64,000 nucleotides of DNA from Candidatus Promineifilum breve. Lineage in GTDB: Bacteria > Chloroflexota > Anaerolineae > Promineifilales > Promineifilaceae. Under the pieces are notes generated by a model that worked only from the letters and a program-made list of their open reading frames with translations, made no database searches and had not been told where the DNA came from. Below, in pieces: positions 33,810 to 42,466 of this stretch; position 1 is the stretch's first letter; the number at the start of each line of letters is the position of its first letter. Where the stretch lies: NCBI RefSeq assembly GCF_900066015.1, contig NZ_LN890655.1:3512726-3576725 (forward strand). Direction: 5' to 3'. The position numbers and the translations under genes were made by a program.

Positions 33810-33832
33810 TACCGGCTAGATGATGGCGACGG

Positions 33833-33873
33833 CGGCTGGAAGTTGGCTCAACTCATGGGGCCGCTTCCAGCCG
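33833..33873. repeat. Hairpin between MFS and peptidase T genes
   Basis: CGGCTGGAAG (33833-33842) pairs with CTTCCAGCCG (33864-33873) around a 21-nt loop in the gap between the peptidase T stop and the MFS start. Confidence 0.55.
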
Positions 33874-33879
33874 ATCTGA

Positions 33880-35130
33880 TTATTGCCCTTCGCTGCCCCA
33901 GCGTTCGGCCAGTTTAATGCACATCTCGGTGGCGTAGCCCATATCCTGGACGCTGACCCACTCCAGCGGGCCGTGGATGTTTTGCATCCCGGTGAACAGA
34001 TTGGGCGTGGGCACGCCTTTCTCGGTCAGGCGCGAGCCGTCGGTGCCGCCCCGGATGGGCATGAAGTAGTGCTCGATGCCGGCCGCGGCGTAGGCATCGA
34101 CCGCCATGTCCACCGGGCGCATATCTTTTTCCAGCCAGTAGCGCATGTTGCGGTATTGCGGCGTCACCTCGCAGGTGATGTGGGCGCGCGGCTCGGTGGC
34201 CTGGATCGTGGCGCAGACCTGCCGGATCAAGGCTCCCTGGGCTTCCAGTTCGGCCATCTCGAAATCGCGCAGGATGAAATGCAGCTCGGCCGCCGCCGCC
34301 CCGCCGTTGATGGCGTAGATGTGGATGAAGCCCTGCCGGCCCTCGGTCGTCTCCGGCGTCAGTGTCACCTGCGGCAGCGTATCGATGATCTTGGCCGCCA
34401 GATGGAGGGCGTTAACCAGTTGATCTTTGGCCTGGCCGGGGTGGATGGACACGCCCTGCACCTTGACGGTGGCCTTGTCGGCCGAGAAGGTCTCATAGAC
34501 CAGTTCGCCCAGCTCCGCGCCGTCCAGCGTATAGGCGAACTCGGCCCCCAGATCGCCCGGCAAATCGGCATGGACGCCGCGGCCGATCTCCTCGTCAGGC
34601 GTGAAGCAGATGCGGATGGGGCCGTGGGGGATTTCGGGATGGGCCAGCAGATGGCGGGCGGCGGCCATGATGATGGCGATGCCCGCCTTGTCGTCGGCTC
34701 CCAGCAGCGTCGTGCCGCTGGCGGTCACGATGTCGTCGCCGATCTTGGCCGCCAGATAGGGGAACGCCTGGGCCGAGAGCACCTGCTCCGGGTCGTCGGG
34801 CAGCACGATGTCGCCGCCGTCGTAGCCGCGATGGACGATGGGCTTCACGCCGAAGGCGTTGAAGGCCGGCGAGGTATCCACGTGGGCCAGAAAGGCGATG
34901 GTGGGGATGTCGCCGGCGACGGTGGCCGGGATGGTCGCCAGCGCCGCGCCATACTCGGTCAGACGCACGTCCTGCGCGCCGATCTCGTTGAGTTCGTCGA
35001 CGAGCAGCTTGAGCAGGTCGTACTGGATTTCCGTGCTGGGCGAGGTGGGGGATTTTTCGTCGCTGGGCGTGTCGATCTTGCAATAGCGCACCAGGCGCTC
35101 CTCGACCTCGGCATCGAATTGGGTTGTCAT
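33880..35130 (-). CDS. pepT: Peptidase T (tripeptide aminopeptidase)
   Basis: M20B zinc aminopeptidase that removes the N-terminal residue of tripeptides. The metal-site motifs are visible: HVDTSPAFN (about residue 81), GTTLLGADDKAGIAI (about 138-152), FTPDEEIGRG (about 175-184) and the C-terminal PIRGGTDGSRLTEKG (about 374). 416 residues from ATG 35130, preceded by GAGGAAA; an upstream in-frame ATG adds 13 residues without a binding site. Cytoplasmic; works with the leucyl aminopeptidase, AbgT-like transporter and M20 dipeptidase encoded upstream. Confidence 0.95.
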   Translation of the reverse strand: MTTQFDAEVEERLVRYCKIDTPSDEKSPTSPSTEIQYDLLKLLVDELNEIGAQDVRLTEYGAALATIPATVAGDIPTIAFLAHVDTSPAFNAFGVKPIVHRGYDGGDIVLPDDPEQVLSAQAFPYLAAKIGDDIVTASGTTLLGADDKAGIAIIMAAARHLLAHPEIPHGPIRICFTPDEEIGRGVHADLPGDLGAEFAYTLDGAELGELVYETFSADKATVKVQGVSIHPGQAKDQLVNALHLAAKIIDTLPQVTLTPETTEGRQGFIHIYAINGGAAAAELHFILRDFEMAELEAQGALIRQVCATIQATEPRAHITCEVTPQYRNMRYWLEKDMRPVDMAVDAYAAAGIEHYFMPIRGGTDGSRLTEKGVPTPNLFTGMQNIHGPLEWVSVQDMGYATEMCIKLAERWGSEGQ

Positions 35131-35219
35131 TGTTTCCTCGTAGAAGAGAAGAGAATCCACAGATTGCACATATTACACAGATTCATAGCAGCAATCCGTG
35201 GGCTTCTCAACAATTGTTT

Positions 35220-35258
35220 GGCGCAAGGGAGGCGGCCGCCGGCCGCCTCCCTTGCGCC
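35220..35258. repeat. Perfect 18-bp stem hairpin between abgT and pepT
   Basis: GGCGCAAGGGAGGCGGCC (35220-35237) is followed after 3 nt by its exact reverse complement (35241-35258). There is no T run in either direction, so it may act as an mRNA stability or processing element rather than a simple terminator. Words like ATCCACAGATTGCAC and AATCCGTGGG flank it toward pepT (35152-35202). Confidence 0.85.
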
Positions 35259-35278
35259 GTAGTTGGTGGAATGCGCGG

Positions 35279-36913
35279 CTACATGACCGGCGGGTAGCCG
35301 GGGCCGAGCGGAATGCCCAGGACGTACCACAGGATGAACAGGATGATCCAGGCCACGGCCAGGATGAGCGTGTAGGGCAGCATCATGGCGATGACCGTGC
35401 CGATGCCCGAATCCTTGCGGTAGCGCTGCATGACCGTGATGATGAAGGGCAGATAGACCATGAGCGGCGTGATGACGTTCATGGGCGAATCGCCGATGCG
35501 GTAGGCGGCCAGCACCGTCTGCGGCGCGGTGCCCAGGCGGATGAACAAGGGCACGAAGATAGGCGCGAAGATGGCCCATTTCGGCATCGCGCCGGGGATG
35601 ATGATGTCGAGCATCATAATGACGACGATGAAGCCGACCAAAAGCGGGATCGCGCCGATGTTGGCCTGTTCCAGCCAGCCGGCCAGCGTCACGGCGATGA
35701 CGCTGGGCATGTTGCTATAGTTGAAGTAGGCGATGAACTGGCTGATCATCAACAACATGAAGACCAGACCGGCCAGACCGGCGAAGGTCTTGGTGACGGC
35801 CTTGATCACGTCGCCGCTGCCACTGAAGGTCTTGGCCCCGTAGCCGTAGCCGATGCCGGCCATGAGGAAGACGAGCATGATGATGAACAGCAGACTGTCC
35901 ATGAACGGCGTGGCGCCGATGATGCCGCCGGTCACCGGGTCGCGCAACGGCGCGCCGGGGAAGACGGTCAGCAGGAAGACGATGAGAATCACGGCCCCCG
36001 CGCCCAGACCGGCGAAGCGCATACCGCGGCCCTGGGCCGCCTTGTCCAGCTTGACGTCGGTTGTCGTTTGCGCGCCCGGTTCGGGCACGAAGGCCCCCAC
36101 GCGCGGCTCGACGATGCGGTCAGTGATGAGCGCGGCGATGATGCTCAACAGGATCGACAGGACGACCTGGAAGTACAGGTTCGAGACGATGGTGATCGGT
36201 TGGCCGCCGGCCAGGGCGATGGCCTCGTTGGTGATCTCGGTCAGCATGGCGTCGAGCGGCGTGATCAGGATATTGATGGCGAAGATGGCGCTGACACCGC
36301 CATAGGCCGCGGCCACGCCCACCAGCGGGTTGCGTTTCACGCTGAGGAAGGCGGCCGCGCCGAGCGGTATCAGGATCAGATAGCCCGCGTCCGTGGCGAC
36401 GCTGGACAACACACCAACAAAGATGATGATGAACGATAGCATCCAGCGCGGCGAGACTTCGACCAGGTTATGGATCAGGGCCGTCATCAGCCCCGACTCC
36501 TCGGCCACGCCCGCGCCCATCATCGCCACGAAGACGACGGCCACCACGCCAAACCCGGCGAAATTGGACACGAAGGAGGTGAAGATAAAACGGATACCCT
36601 CCGTGTCCAGCAGGCTGCGAATGGGGATGATCGTCTCCTGAATCTCGAAATCGGTATCCAGCGGTTCGGCCGGGAAATCCTCCAGAGGCTCGGTGGAATC
36701 GGCATAAAATTCCGTTTCCGCGCCGTCGGTGATGGGTACGGCGATCTGCTCGGTGACGCTGACACCCATCCAGGCCATCAGGGCCGACAATACGATGATG
36801 CCGATGATCAAATACAGGAACATCAGCACCGGGTGGGGAACCTTGTTGCCGATCCGCTCGACGGTTCCCAGCCACCCACTGGTTTCGGGCTTTGCTGCAG
36901 GGGCTTTGGACAT
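35279..36913 (-). CDS. abgT: AbgT-family transporter
   Basis: The 544-residue protein has about 11-12 hydrophobic segments and family landmarks: VERIGNKVPHPVLMFLYLII (about 18-37), SPRWMLSFIIIFVGVLSSVA and GYLILIPLGAAAF in the first half, and MDIIIP-like MLDIIIPGAMPKWAIFAPIFVP (about 430) and YRIGDSPMNVITPLMVYLPF in the second. AbgT transports p-aminobenzoyl-glutamate; other members export sulfonamides. With peptidases around it, uptake of aminoacyl-glutamate or short peptides is a fair guess. Hairpins flank the gene on both sides. Confidence 0.92.
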   Translation of the reverse strand: MSKAPAAKPETSGWLGTVERIGNKVPHPVLMFLYLIIGIIVLSALMAWMGVSVTEQIAVPITDGAETEFYADSTEPLEDFPAEPLDTDFEIQETIIPIRSLLDTEGIRFIFTSFVSNFAGFGVVAVVFVAMMGAGVAEESGLMTALIHNLVEVSPRWMLSFIIIFVGVLSSVATDAGYLILIPLGAAAFLSVKRNPLVGVAAAYGGVSAIFAINILITPLDAMLTEITNEAIALAGGQPITIVSNLYFQVVLSILLSIIAALITDRIVEPRVGAFVPEPGAQTTTDVKLDKAAQGRGMRFAGLGAGAVILIVFLLTVFPGAPLRDPVTGGIIGATPFMDSLLFIIMLVFLMAGIGYGYGAKTFSGSGDVIKAVTKTFAGLAGLVFMLLMISQFIAYFNYSNMPSVIAVTLAGWLEQANIGAIPLLVGFIVVIMMLDIIIPGAMPKWAIFAPIFVPLFIRLGTAPQTVLAAYRIGDSPMNVITPLMVYLPFIITVMQRYRKDSGIGTVIAMMLPYTLILAVAWIILFILWYVLGIPLGPGYPPVM

Positions 36914-36970
36914 GAAAATCTCCTCTTTTTCCGCAATAAATAACGGTCGCCAATAATCACGAACAGGCCC

Positions 36971-37012
36971 GGCTCTCGTCCGGCTAATCCCTTTTCCAGC
37001 CGGACGAGAGCC
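36971..37012. repeat. Perfect 15-bp stem hairpin between pepA and abgT
   Basis: GGCTCTCGTCCGGCT (36971-36985) pairs exactly with AGCCGGACGAGAGCC (36998-37012) around a 12-nt loop. It lies just after the pepA stop, so it may end or protect that message. Confidence 0.8.
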
Positions 37013-37025
37013 GCTATAGGTAAGG

Positions 37026-38489
37026 CTACTGGGCGTAGCCTCTCAGGAACTCGGTCAGCAAACGTACCCCCACGCCCGTGCCGCCGTGGGCGTCATACGG
37101 CTTGGACGGCGCGCCGGCCCAGGCGGTGCCGGCAATGTCCAGGTGGACGAAGGGGTAGTCGCCCACAAAGGCGGCCAGAAATGCTCCGGCGGTGATTGAT
37201 CCGCCTTCACGGCCGCCGATGTTTTTCAGATCGGCGATCTCGCTCTTGATCATGTCGTGGTACTCTTGCCACAGGGGCAATTGCCACACGCGCTCGCCGC
37301 TGATCTCGCCGGCCCGGCTCACGCGCTCGGCCAGCAGATCGTCGGTCGCGACCATGCCCGTGGCATGGGAACCGAGGGCAATGATGATGGCTCCGGTCAG
37401 CGTCGAGAGTTCGACGATGGCCGCCGGGTTATAGCGTTGGGCGTAGTGGAGGGCGTCGGCCAGGATGATGCGCCCCTCGGCGTCGGTATTGAGCACCTCG
37501 ATCGTCTTGCCGCTCAGCGTCGTCACCACGTCACCGGGGCGATAGGACGTGCCGCTGGGCATATTCTCGGCCGACGACACCAGGCCGACGACGTGCAACG
37601 GCAGCCCTAGCTCGGCCACGATTTGCATCGCGCCGAAGACGGCCGCCGACCCGCCCATGTCGGACTTCATGGTGTCCATGGCCTCGGCCGGCTTGATCGA
37701 CAGGCCGCCGGAGTCGAACGTCAGCCCCTTGCCCACGAGGCAGATCGTCGGCGTGCCCTCTTGGGCCGCGCCATACTCCATGATGATGAAGCGCGGATCG
37801 TTGGCCGACCCCTGGCCCACGGCCAGGATGCCGCCAAAGCCCTGCTCGGTCAATTGCGCTTTGTCAAGCACGGTGGCTTTCAGACCCACACGCTGTTCAA
37901 GCTCAATCGCCTCTTCGCCCATGCGCGCGGGAGTCATGGCGTAGCCGGGGCTGTTCACCAGGTCGCGGGCGAACATCACGCCGCGGGCGACGATCTGCCC
38001 GGTGGCGATACCGGCGCGGACATCGGCCTCGCGCTCGTCGCCGGTATAGACGGTGGCGCTCTCCACGACGAACGTCTGCTCGGTGGTCAGGCCGGTGCGG
38101 TACTTCCAGTAGCGATAGGCGCCCAGATGAAGCCCCTCGGCCAACGCCTGGCCGGTGGCCGCGCCGTCGAGCGGCAGGTCATCGACCACGCCGATGCTGA
38201 GGGCCGCCACCTGAAGTTCGCGCGCCTGCCTCACGGCCGTGGCCGCGGCGCGGCGCACACTCTCGGCGGTCACTTTATCGCGCTTGCCCAACCCCACCAG
38301 CAGCAGACGGCGCGCGGCGACCGCGCCGCGTGGGTAGAGCAAAAGCGTCTGCCCGGCCCGGCCGCGAAAATCGTCCGGTTCCAGCAGCCCCGCCGCCGCG
38401 TCGGGCAGCGCCGCGTCTTCAAAGGCGGCGAGGACGGCCAGATCGGACGCCTCGCGCAGTACATTGCCGGATTTGACAGTGATATTCAT
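37026..38489 (-). CDS. pepA: Leucyl aminopeptidase (M17)
   Basis: Two-zinc aminopeptidase of the M17 family. The C-terminal catalytic domain carries VGKGLTFDSGGLSIKP (about 248-263), MKSDMGGSAAV (about 270), and NTDAEGRIILADAL (about 334-347), which hold the metal ligands and catalytic Lys/Arg. The N-terminal domain (about 1-160) is the usual macro-like part. 487 residues is the family size. Cytoplasmic; frees N-terminal residues from peptides. The MFS gene upstream ends 21 nt before its start, so they are probably co-transcribed. Confidence 0.95.
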   Translation of the reverse strand: MNITVKSGNVLREASDLAVLAAFEDAALPDAAAGLLEPDDFRGRAGQTLLLYPRGAVAARRLLLVGLGKRDKVTAESVRRAAATAVRQARELQVAALSIGVVDDLPLDGAATGQALAEGLHLGAYRYWKYRTGLTTEQTFVVESATVYTGDEREADVRAGIATGQIVARGVMFARDLVNSPGYAMTPARMGEEAIELEQRVGLKATVLDKAQLTEQGFGGILAVGQGSANDPRFIIMEYGAAQEGTPTICLVGKGLTFDSGGLSIKPAEAMDTMKSDMGGSAAVFGAMQIVAELGLPLHVVGLVSSAENMPSGTSYRPGDVVTTLSGKTIEVLNTDAEGRIILADALHYAQRYNPAAIVELSTLTGAIIIALGSHATGMVATDDLLAERVSRAGEISGERVWQLPLWQEYHDMIKSEIADLKNIGGREGGSITAGAFLAAFVGDYPFVHLDIAGTAWAGAPSKPYDAHGGTGVGVRLLTEFLRGYAQ

Positions 38490-38510
38490 GGTTACTCCTG
38501 GCCTATGGCC

Positions 38511-40187
38511 CTAGCGAGACTTGGCTGGTTTAGGTGCTCGTTTCACAGTGCGCGGCGGTTCCGGGGGTTGATAGCCCACCGGCAGATCCCCGCTCTGGAA
38601 TCCGGGCATATGGCCGGCGGGTATGATCGCCAGCAGCGACATCCCGGCCAGCAACAGCAGCGTCATCTTCAGCGAGCGCAGGCGGGCCACCTCATTGATC
38701 GCCACCGCCTTGGCTACTTCGTCGGCCGTGGCCGACGTGCCGCCCAGGGCCTGCTCCACCTGACCATTGGTCAGGAAGTTGACGTTGTCGAAGTTCACCT
38801 GGTCGATGACTTCCTGGGAGATGACGGGGCTGGCGACCGCCTCGCGTTGCAGCATGCCGCCCAACAGGGCCACGGCTATCGCGGTCGAGACGGCGATGCC
38901 GACGCTGCCGGAGATGTTATGCGTCAGGCCGCGCCACGCGCCGACATCACCGGCCAGTTCCTTGGGCGAGGCCGAGAGCAGCGTGTTGAATACCAGGGCG
39001 ACGATACAGCCCTGCGCCAGACCGAGGGTGATCAACCCCAACACGACCACCGGCTGGCTCCACTCGTTGCGAATGGCGAAAGCCAGCAAGGTGAGGGCCG
39101 CGGCCACGACCACGAAGCCCACCCGCGCGATCTGGCTGGGCGAGAAGCGATCGTAGAGGCGCACGACGAGCGTGTTGGCGATGAAGATCGATAGCGTATA
39201 GGGGATGATCGAGAAGGACGTGGCGATGCCCGTCATACCCTGCACCACCTGCATATAGAGCGGCAGCAGGAAGCTGGTGCCGGTGCCCACGAACAGCATG
39301 AGGGCCATGCAGGCCACCGTGGCCCGCTCCTGGGGCGTGTCGAGTACCTTCAGGGAGAAGACGACCGGCTTGTTCTCGGCCATGCGCCGGCGCGTCCAGC
39401 TCAGGAACGCCTGGGCAAAGATGACGGCCAACACCAGCAGGAAGGGCACGGGCGACAACCCCAACAGCGTGAAAGGCGCGTTCGACGTCGCCAGTAACGG
39501 CCCCCAGGTATTGAGGAAGCTGAAGCCGATGCTGATGAGCAGGACGGTGACCGACGATAGCAGCGCGCCGCGCCAATCGATCACCAGGTCGCGCTGCGGC
39601 GCGATGGGCTTGAGTCGCCAACTGAGCGCGAAGTTGAGCGCGCCCAGCACGGCCAGCAACACGAACGACCAGCGCCAGCCGACCGTCGTCGCCAGATAAC
39701 CGGCGATGATGAGCGAGATGACCTGCGCCAAGGGAATGGCCGAGGCCAGAAAGCCGATGGCCTGCGCCTGTTGCCGGCCTTTGTAATTGGCGGCAATCAA
39801 CACGGTCAGGGCTGGGGCCGAGAGGGCCACCGACGCGCCGGAGAAGGCCTGGGCCACGAACAACATCGTTCCGTTGCGCGCCAGGGCGATGATGAGCGCC
39901 GCCAGCGCGGGCACGAGCACGCCGATCTGGAAGGCGCGCCGGATGCCGATCTTGGCCCCCAGCTTCGCGCCCAACAAGATGAAGGACGCCATGGCGAACG
40001 TACCGGTTGTCAGGGCCGTCCCCACGGACGTGGCCGGGATGTTCAAATCCTGGGTGATGCCGGTGATGGAGACGTTGAAGGCGTTGAAGGATAACTGTAT
40101 CTGGCACAACATGACAATGATGAGGGGTAGCCAGCCGGCCCGGGTTTCATTGTCAACGACATTTGAGAGGGACACGTTTTTTGACAT
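38511..40187 (-). CDS. MFS transporter, paralogue of the 32127-33809 protein
   Basis: The 558-residue protein has about 13-14 hydrophobic segments and parallels the other MFS protein along its whole length: the N-terminal segment MLCQIQLSFNAFNVSITGI, GTALTTGTFAMASFILLGAKLG, the IAANYKGRQQAQAIGFLA loop, the near-terminal soluble loop (NFDNVNFLTNGQVEQALGG) and a basic proline-rich tail (PRTVKRAPKPAKSR). The two flank the pepT-abgT-pepA genes, so the cluster contains a duplicated transporter. Substrate unknown. The M20 dipeptidase ends 32 nt upstream of its start. Confidence 0.82.
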   Translation of the reverse strand: MSKNVSLSNVVDNETRAGWLPLIIVMLCQIQLSFNAFNVSITGITQDLNIPATSVGTALTTGTFAMASFILLGAKLGAKIGIRRAFQIGVLVPALAALIIALARNGTMLFVAQAFSGASVALSAPALTVLIAANYKGRQQAQAIGFLASAIPLAQVISLIIAGYLATTVGWRWSFVLLAVLGALNFALSWRLKPIAPQRDLVIDWRGALLSSVTVLLISIGFSFLNTWGPLLATSNAPFTLLGLSPVPFLLVLAVIFAQAFLSWTRRRMAENKPVVFSLKVLDTPQERATVACMALMLFVGTGTSFLLPLYMQVVQGMTGIATSFSIIPYTLSIFIANTLVVRLYDRFSPSQIARVGFVVVAAALTLLAFAIRNEWSQPVVVLGLITLGLAQGCIVALVFNTLLSASPKELAGDVGAWRGLTHNISGSVGIAVSTAIAVALLGGMLQREAVASPVISQEVIDQVNFDNVNFLTNGQVEQALGGTSATADEVAKAVAINEVARLRSLKMTLLLLAGMSLLAIIPAGHMPGFQSGDLPVGYQPPEPPRTVKRAPKPAKSR

Positions 40188-40219
40188 TTTGTTGCTTGTC
40201 CGATGATGATGATGATTCG

Positions 40220-41611
40220 CTACTGATCGGTCATGCGGGCTAACTCTTCCAGATAGACGATGGCCGTCTCGATGCCCCGATGGAACATCTCAATCGTGAA
40301 GCGCTCATTGGGCGAGTGCAGCCCGTCGTCGTCCAGGCCGTAGCCCATCATTACCACCGGGATGCCCATCAGGTCGGCGATCTCGGCCACGACGGGGATG
40401 CTGCCGCCGCCGCGGGTGAACACCGGCGTCGCGCCCCAGCCCTTCTCGTAGGCCAGCGAAGCGGCTTGCATCTCCGGAATGTCGAACGGGAACAGCGCCG
40501 GCTTGCCGGTGGTGATGAGGCGTACCTCGACGGTCACGGTCGGCGGGGTGATGGACGCGACGTAGCTCTTGAGCAACTCGAAGATCTTGTGCGGGTCCTG
40601 ATTGCCCACCAGGCGTGAGCTAATCTTGCAGCCCGCCTTGGAGGGCACGATGGTTTTGGGGCCGGGGCCGGTCCAGCCGCTCCACAGGCCGTTGATGTCC
40701 AGCGTCGGCCGCGCGGCGATGCGCTCGCGGATATTGAACGCGGCGTCGCCCCACACGGCGGGCACGCCGGTGGAGGCCTTGTACTGTTCCTCGGTCAGGT
40801 CGGTCTTGGCGATCATCGCCCGCTCGTCGGCCGTCAACGGTACGACGTCGTCATAGAAGCCGGGAATGGCGATGGTGTTGTCGGCGTTATAGAGCTTGCC
40901 CAGGATTTCGACCAGGGCCAGGGCCGGGTTGTGCACCGCGCCGCCCCACAGGCCGCTGTGCAGGTCATCGGTGGGGCCGTGGACTTCGATCTCGACGTAG
41001 GTCATGCCGCGCAGGCTGTGGAGGATAGCCGGCTCTTCGATGGAGCGCATCGACGTATCGCTGATGATGCACACGTCGCCGCGCAGCAGCTCCAGGTGTT
41101 CCTTGATGAAGGGCACCAGATTGGGCGAGGATACTTCCTCTTCGCCCTCGAGGAGCATCTTGACGTTGACCGGCGCGCGGCCGGCGGTCTTCAGGTAGGA
41201 TTCCAGGGCCTTGACGTGGATGAACAGTTGCCCCTTGTCGTCGGTGGCCCCACGAGCGTAGATTTTGCCGTCTTTCTCCACCGGCTCGAACGGGTCGGTA
41301 TGCCAGCCGTCTTCCATCAGGGCGGGCACGACGTCGTAATGGCCGTAGACCAGCACGGTGGGCTTGTCGGGGCCGGCGCCCAGCCATTCACCATAGACGA
41401 CGGGGTGGCCGGCCGTGGGCATGATGGCGACGTTGTCCAGCCCCAGACCGCGCATATGCTCATCAAGCCACGCCGCCATGCGGCGGATGTCGCCGGCGTG
41501 GGCCGGGTCGCCGCTCAGGCTGGGGATGCGCAACATCTCGTGCAGTTCCAGCCTAAATCGTTCGGCGTTTTCGCGGGAATATTGGCGGGCCGCAGTACTC
41601 AACTCTTCCAT
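40220..41611 (-). CDS. M20-family dipeptidase
   Basis: Zinc peptidase of the M20/CNDP-like group. Metal motifs: VLVYGHYDVVPA (about 85-96), RGATDDKGQLFIH (about 118-130), EGEEEVSSPNL (about 151-161) and, near the C-terminus, MGYGLDDDGLHSPNERF (about 421-437). The lid domain lies between about 200 and 390. 463 residues is typical for cytosolic non-specific dipeptidases. It opens the minus-strand peptide-use cluster, with a predicted promoter at 41798-41826. Confidence 0.92.
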   Translation of the reverse strand: MEELSTAARQYSRENAERFRLELHEMLRIPSLSGDPAHAGDIRRMAAWLDEHMRGLGLDNVAIMPTAGHPVVYGEWLGAGPDKPTVLVYGHYDVVPALMEDGWHTDPFEPVEKDGKIYARGATDDKGQLFIHVKALESYLKTAGRAPVNVKMLLEGEEEVSSPNLVPFIKEHLELLRGDVCIISDTSMRSIEEPAILHSLRGMTYVEIEVHGPTDDLHSGLWGGAVHNPALALVEILGKLYNADNTIAIPGFYDDVVPLTADERAMIAKTDLTEEQYKASTGVPAVWGDAAFNIRERIAARPTLDINGLWSGWTGPGPKTIVPSKAGCKISSRLVGNQDPHKIFELLKSYVASITPPTVTVEVRLITTGKPALFPFDIPEMQAASLAYEKGWGATPVFTRGGGSIPVVAEIADLMGIPVVMMGYGLDDDGLHSPNERFTIEMFHRGIETAIVYLEELARMTDQ

Positions 41612-41797
41612 GTGAACGTAGTTACTCCTTATCTGGTCTCTTCATCGAGAAAGAGATGAACCGAGATGTATGAGAGAACTGGCGGCACGATCGATTGGCT
41701 CCCACCCATACGAAATGAGGAGATCGAGCGATCTCTCCAACCAAGTTTCTCAATTGTCAACGTAAAATAGGGCGGCTGTCCCCGGCACCCTATCGTC

Positions 41798-41826
41798 ATT
41801 ATATTGAAGACTTTCGTCTAATACAA
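41798..41826 (-). promoter_or_regulatory. Predicted promoter of the peptide-use cluster
   Basis: On the minus strand TTGTAT (41821-41826, 3 of 6) and a perfect TATAAT (41798-41803) are spaced by 17 nt. It lies about 190 nt upstream of the dipeptidase start, in the AT-rich gap. A palindrome GAGATCGAGCGATCTC (about 41719-41734) lies between them and could be an operator; that is inference. Confidence 0.4.
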
Positions 41827-41830
41827 TGTT

Positions 41831-42355
41831 CTAAAGGCCAAGCAATTGTCGTTTCTTGGCCTCGAAGTCGTCGGCGGTGATGATGCCCATATCGCGCAAC
41901 TCGGCCAGTTGTTTCAGTTCGGTAATATAGTCCGGCGCGGCGGGGGCAGGCGGCGCGCTGGGGGCAACCGGGGCGACGGTCGCGGCCGGGGCGACGGTCG
42001 CGGCCGGGGCAGCGGGTGCGGCCGGGGCCGCGCTCGCGGTCGGGGCGGCAGCCTCCGGCCCGACGGCTTCGATGGCGGCCACGTCGGCGTCGGTCAACTC
42101 CTGCGTTTCGATATCGAGTTCATCGATGGCCGCTTCCAGTTGTTCTTCGGTCAAATCTTCGGGCTTTTTGCCGGTGTGGGCCTCAATGCGCTGGGCGTCT
42201 GCCTGTTTCATCTTGATGGCCGAGGCCGTGCTGCCCACGGCGATGGCGACCAGGCCGCCGGTCAAAATGATACGCCGGCGACGCATGCGGATGCGGCGGC
42301 GGTGTATCCGCCTAACACTGCGGCGAGTCGAACGGAGTGAACTTCGTCTTCTCAT
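41831..42355 (-). CDS. SHOCT-domain membrane protein
   Basis: The 174-residue product starts with an extremely Arg-rich stretch (RRRSSLRSTRRSVRRIHRRR), then one hydrophobic segment (ILTGGLVAIAVGSTASAI, about 30-47). An acidic part follows (KKPEDLTEEQLEAAIDELDI), then an Ala/Pro/Val repeat (PAATVAPAATVAPVAPSAPP, about 125-145), and a C-terminal SHOCT motif ELKQLAELRDMGIITADDFE (about 147-166). SHOCT is a short oligomerisation or nucleic-acid-linked motif. The Arg-rich start could bind nucleic acid or phospholipid heads. Function unknown. Confidence 0.75.
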   Translation of the reverse strand: MRRRSSLRSTRRSVRRIHRRRIRMRRRRIILTGGLVAIAVGSTASAIKMKQADAQRIEAHTGKKPEDLTEEQLEAAIDELDIETQELTDADVAAIEAVGPEAAAPTASAAPAAPAAPAATVAPAATVAPVAPSAPPAPAAPDYITELKQLAELRDMGIITADDFEAKKRQLLGL

Positions 42356-42466
42356 CGTTTTCCACCTATAGGTAAAGTGACTTAGGATACTGATCCAATT
42401 ATGGCAGTCAATTGCCGTAATATCAATAAAATACCGTATTTCTTATCGAAGCCCGGCATTTTGATT

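Noticed and set aside
37623-39194. A 523-codon plus-strand frame over pepA and the MFS gene
   Set aside because: It crosses two well-supported opposite-strand genes and shows no domain.
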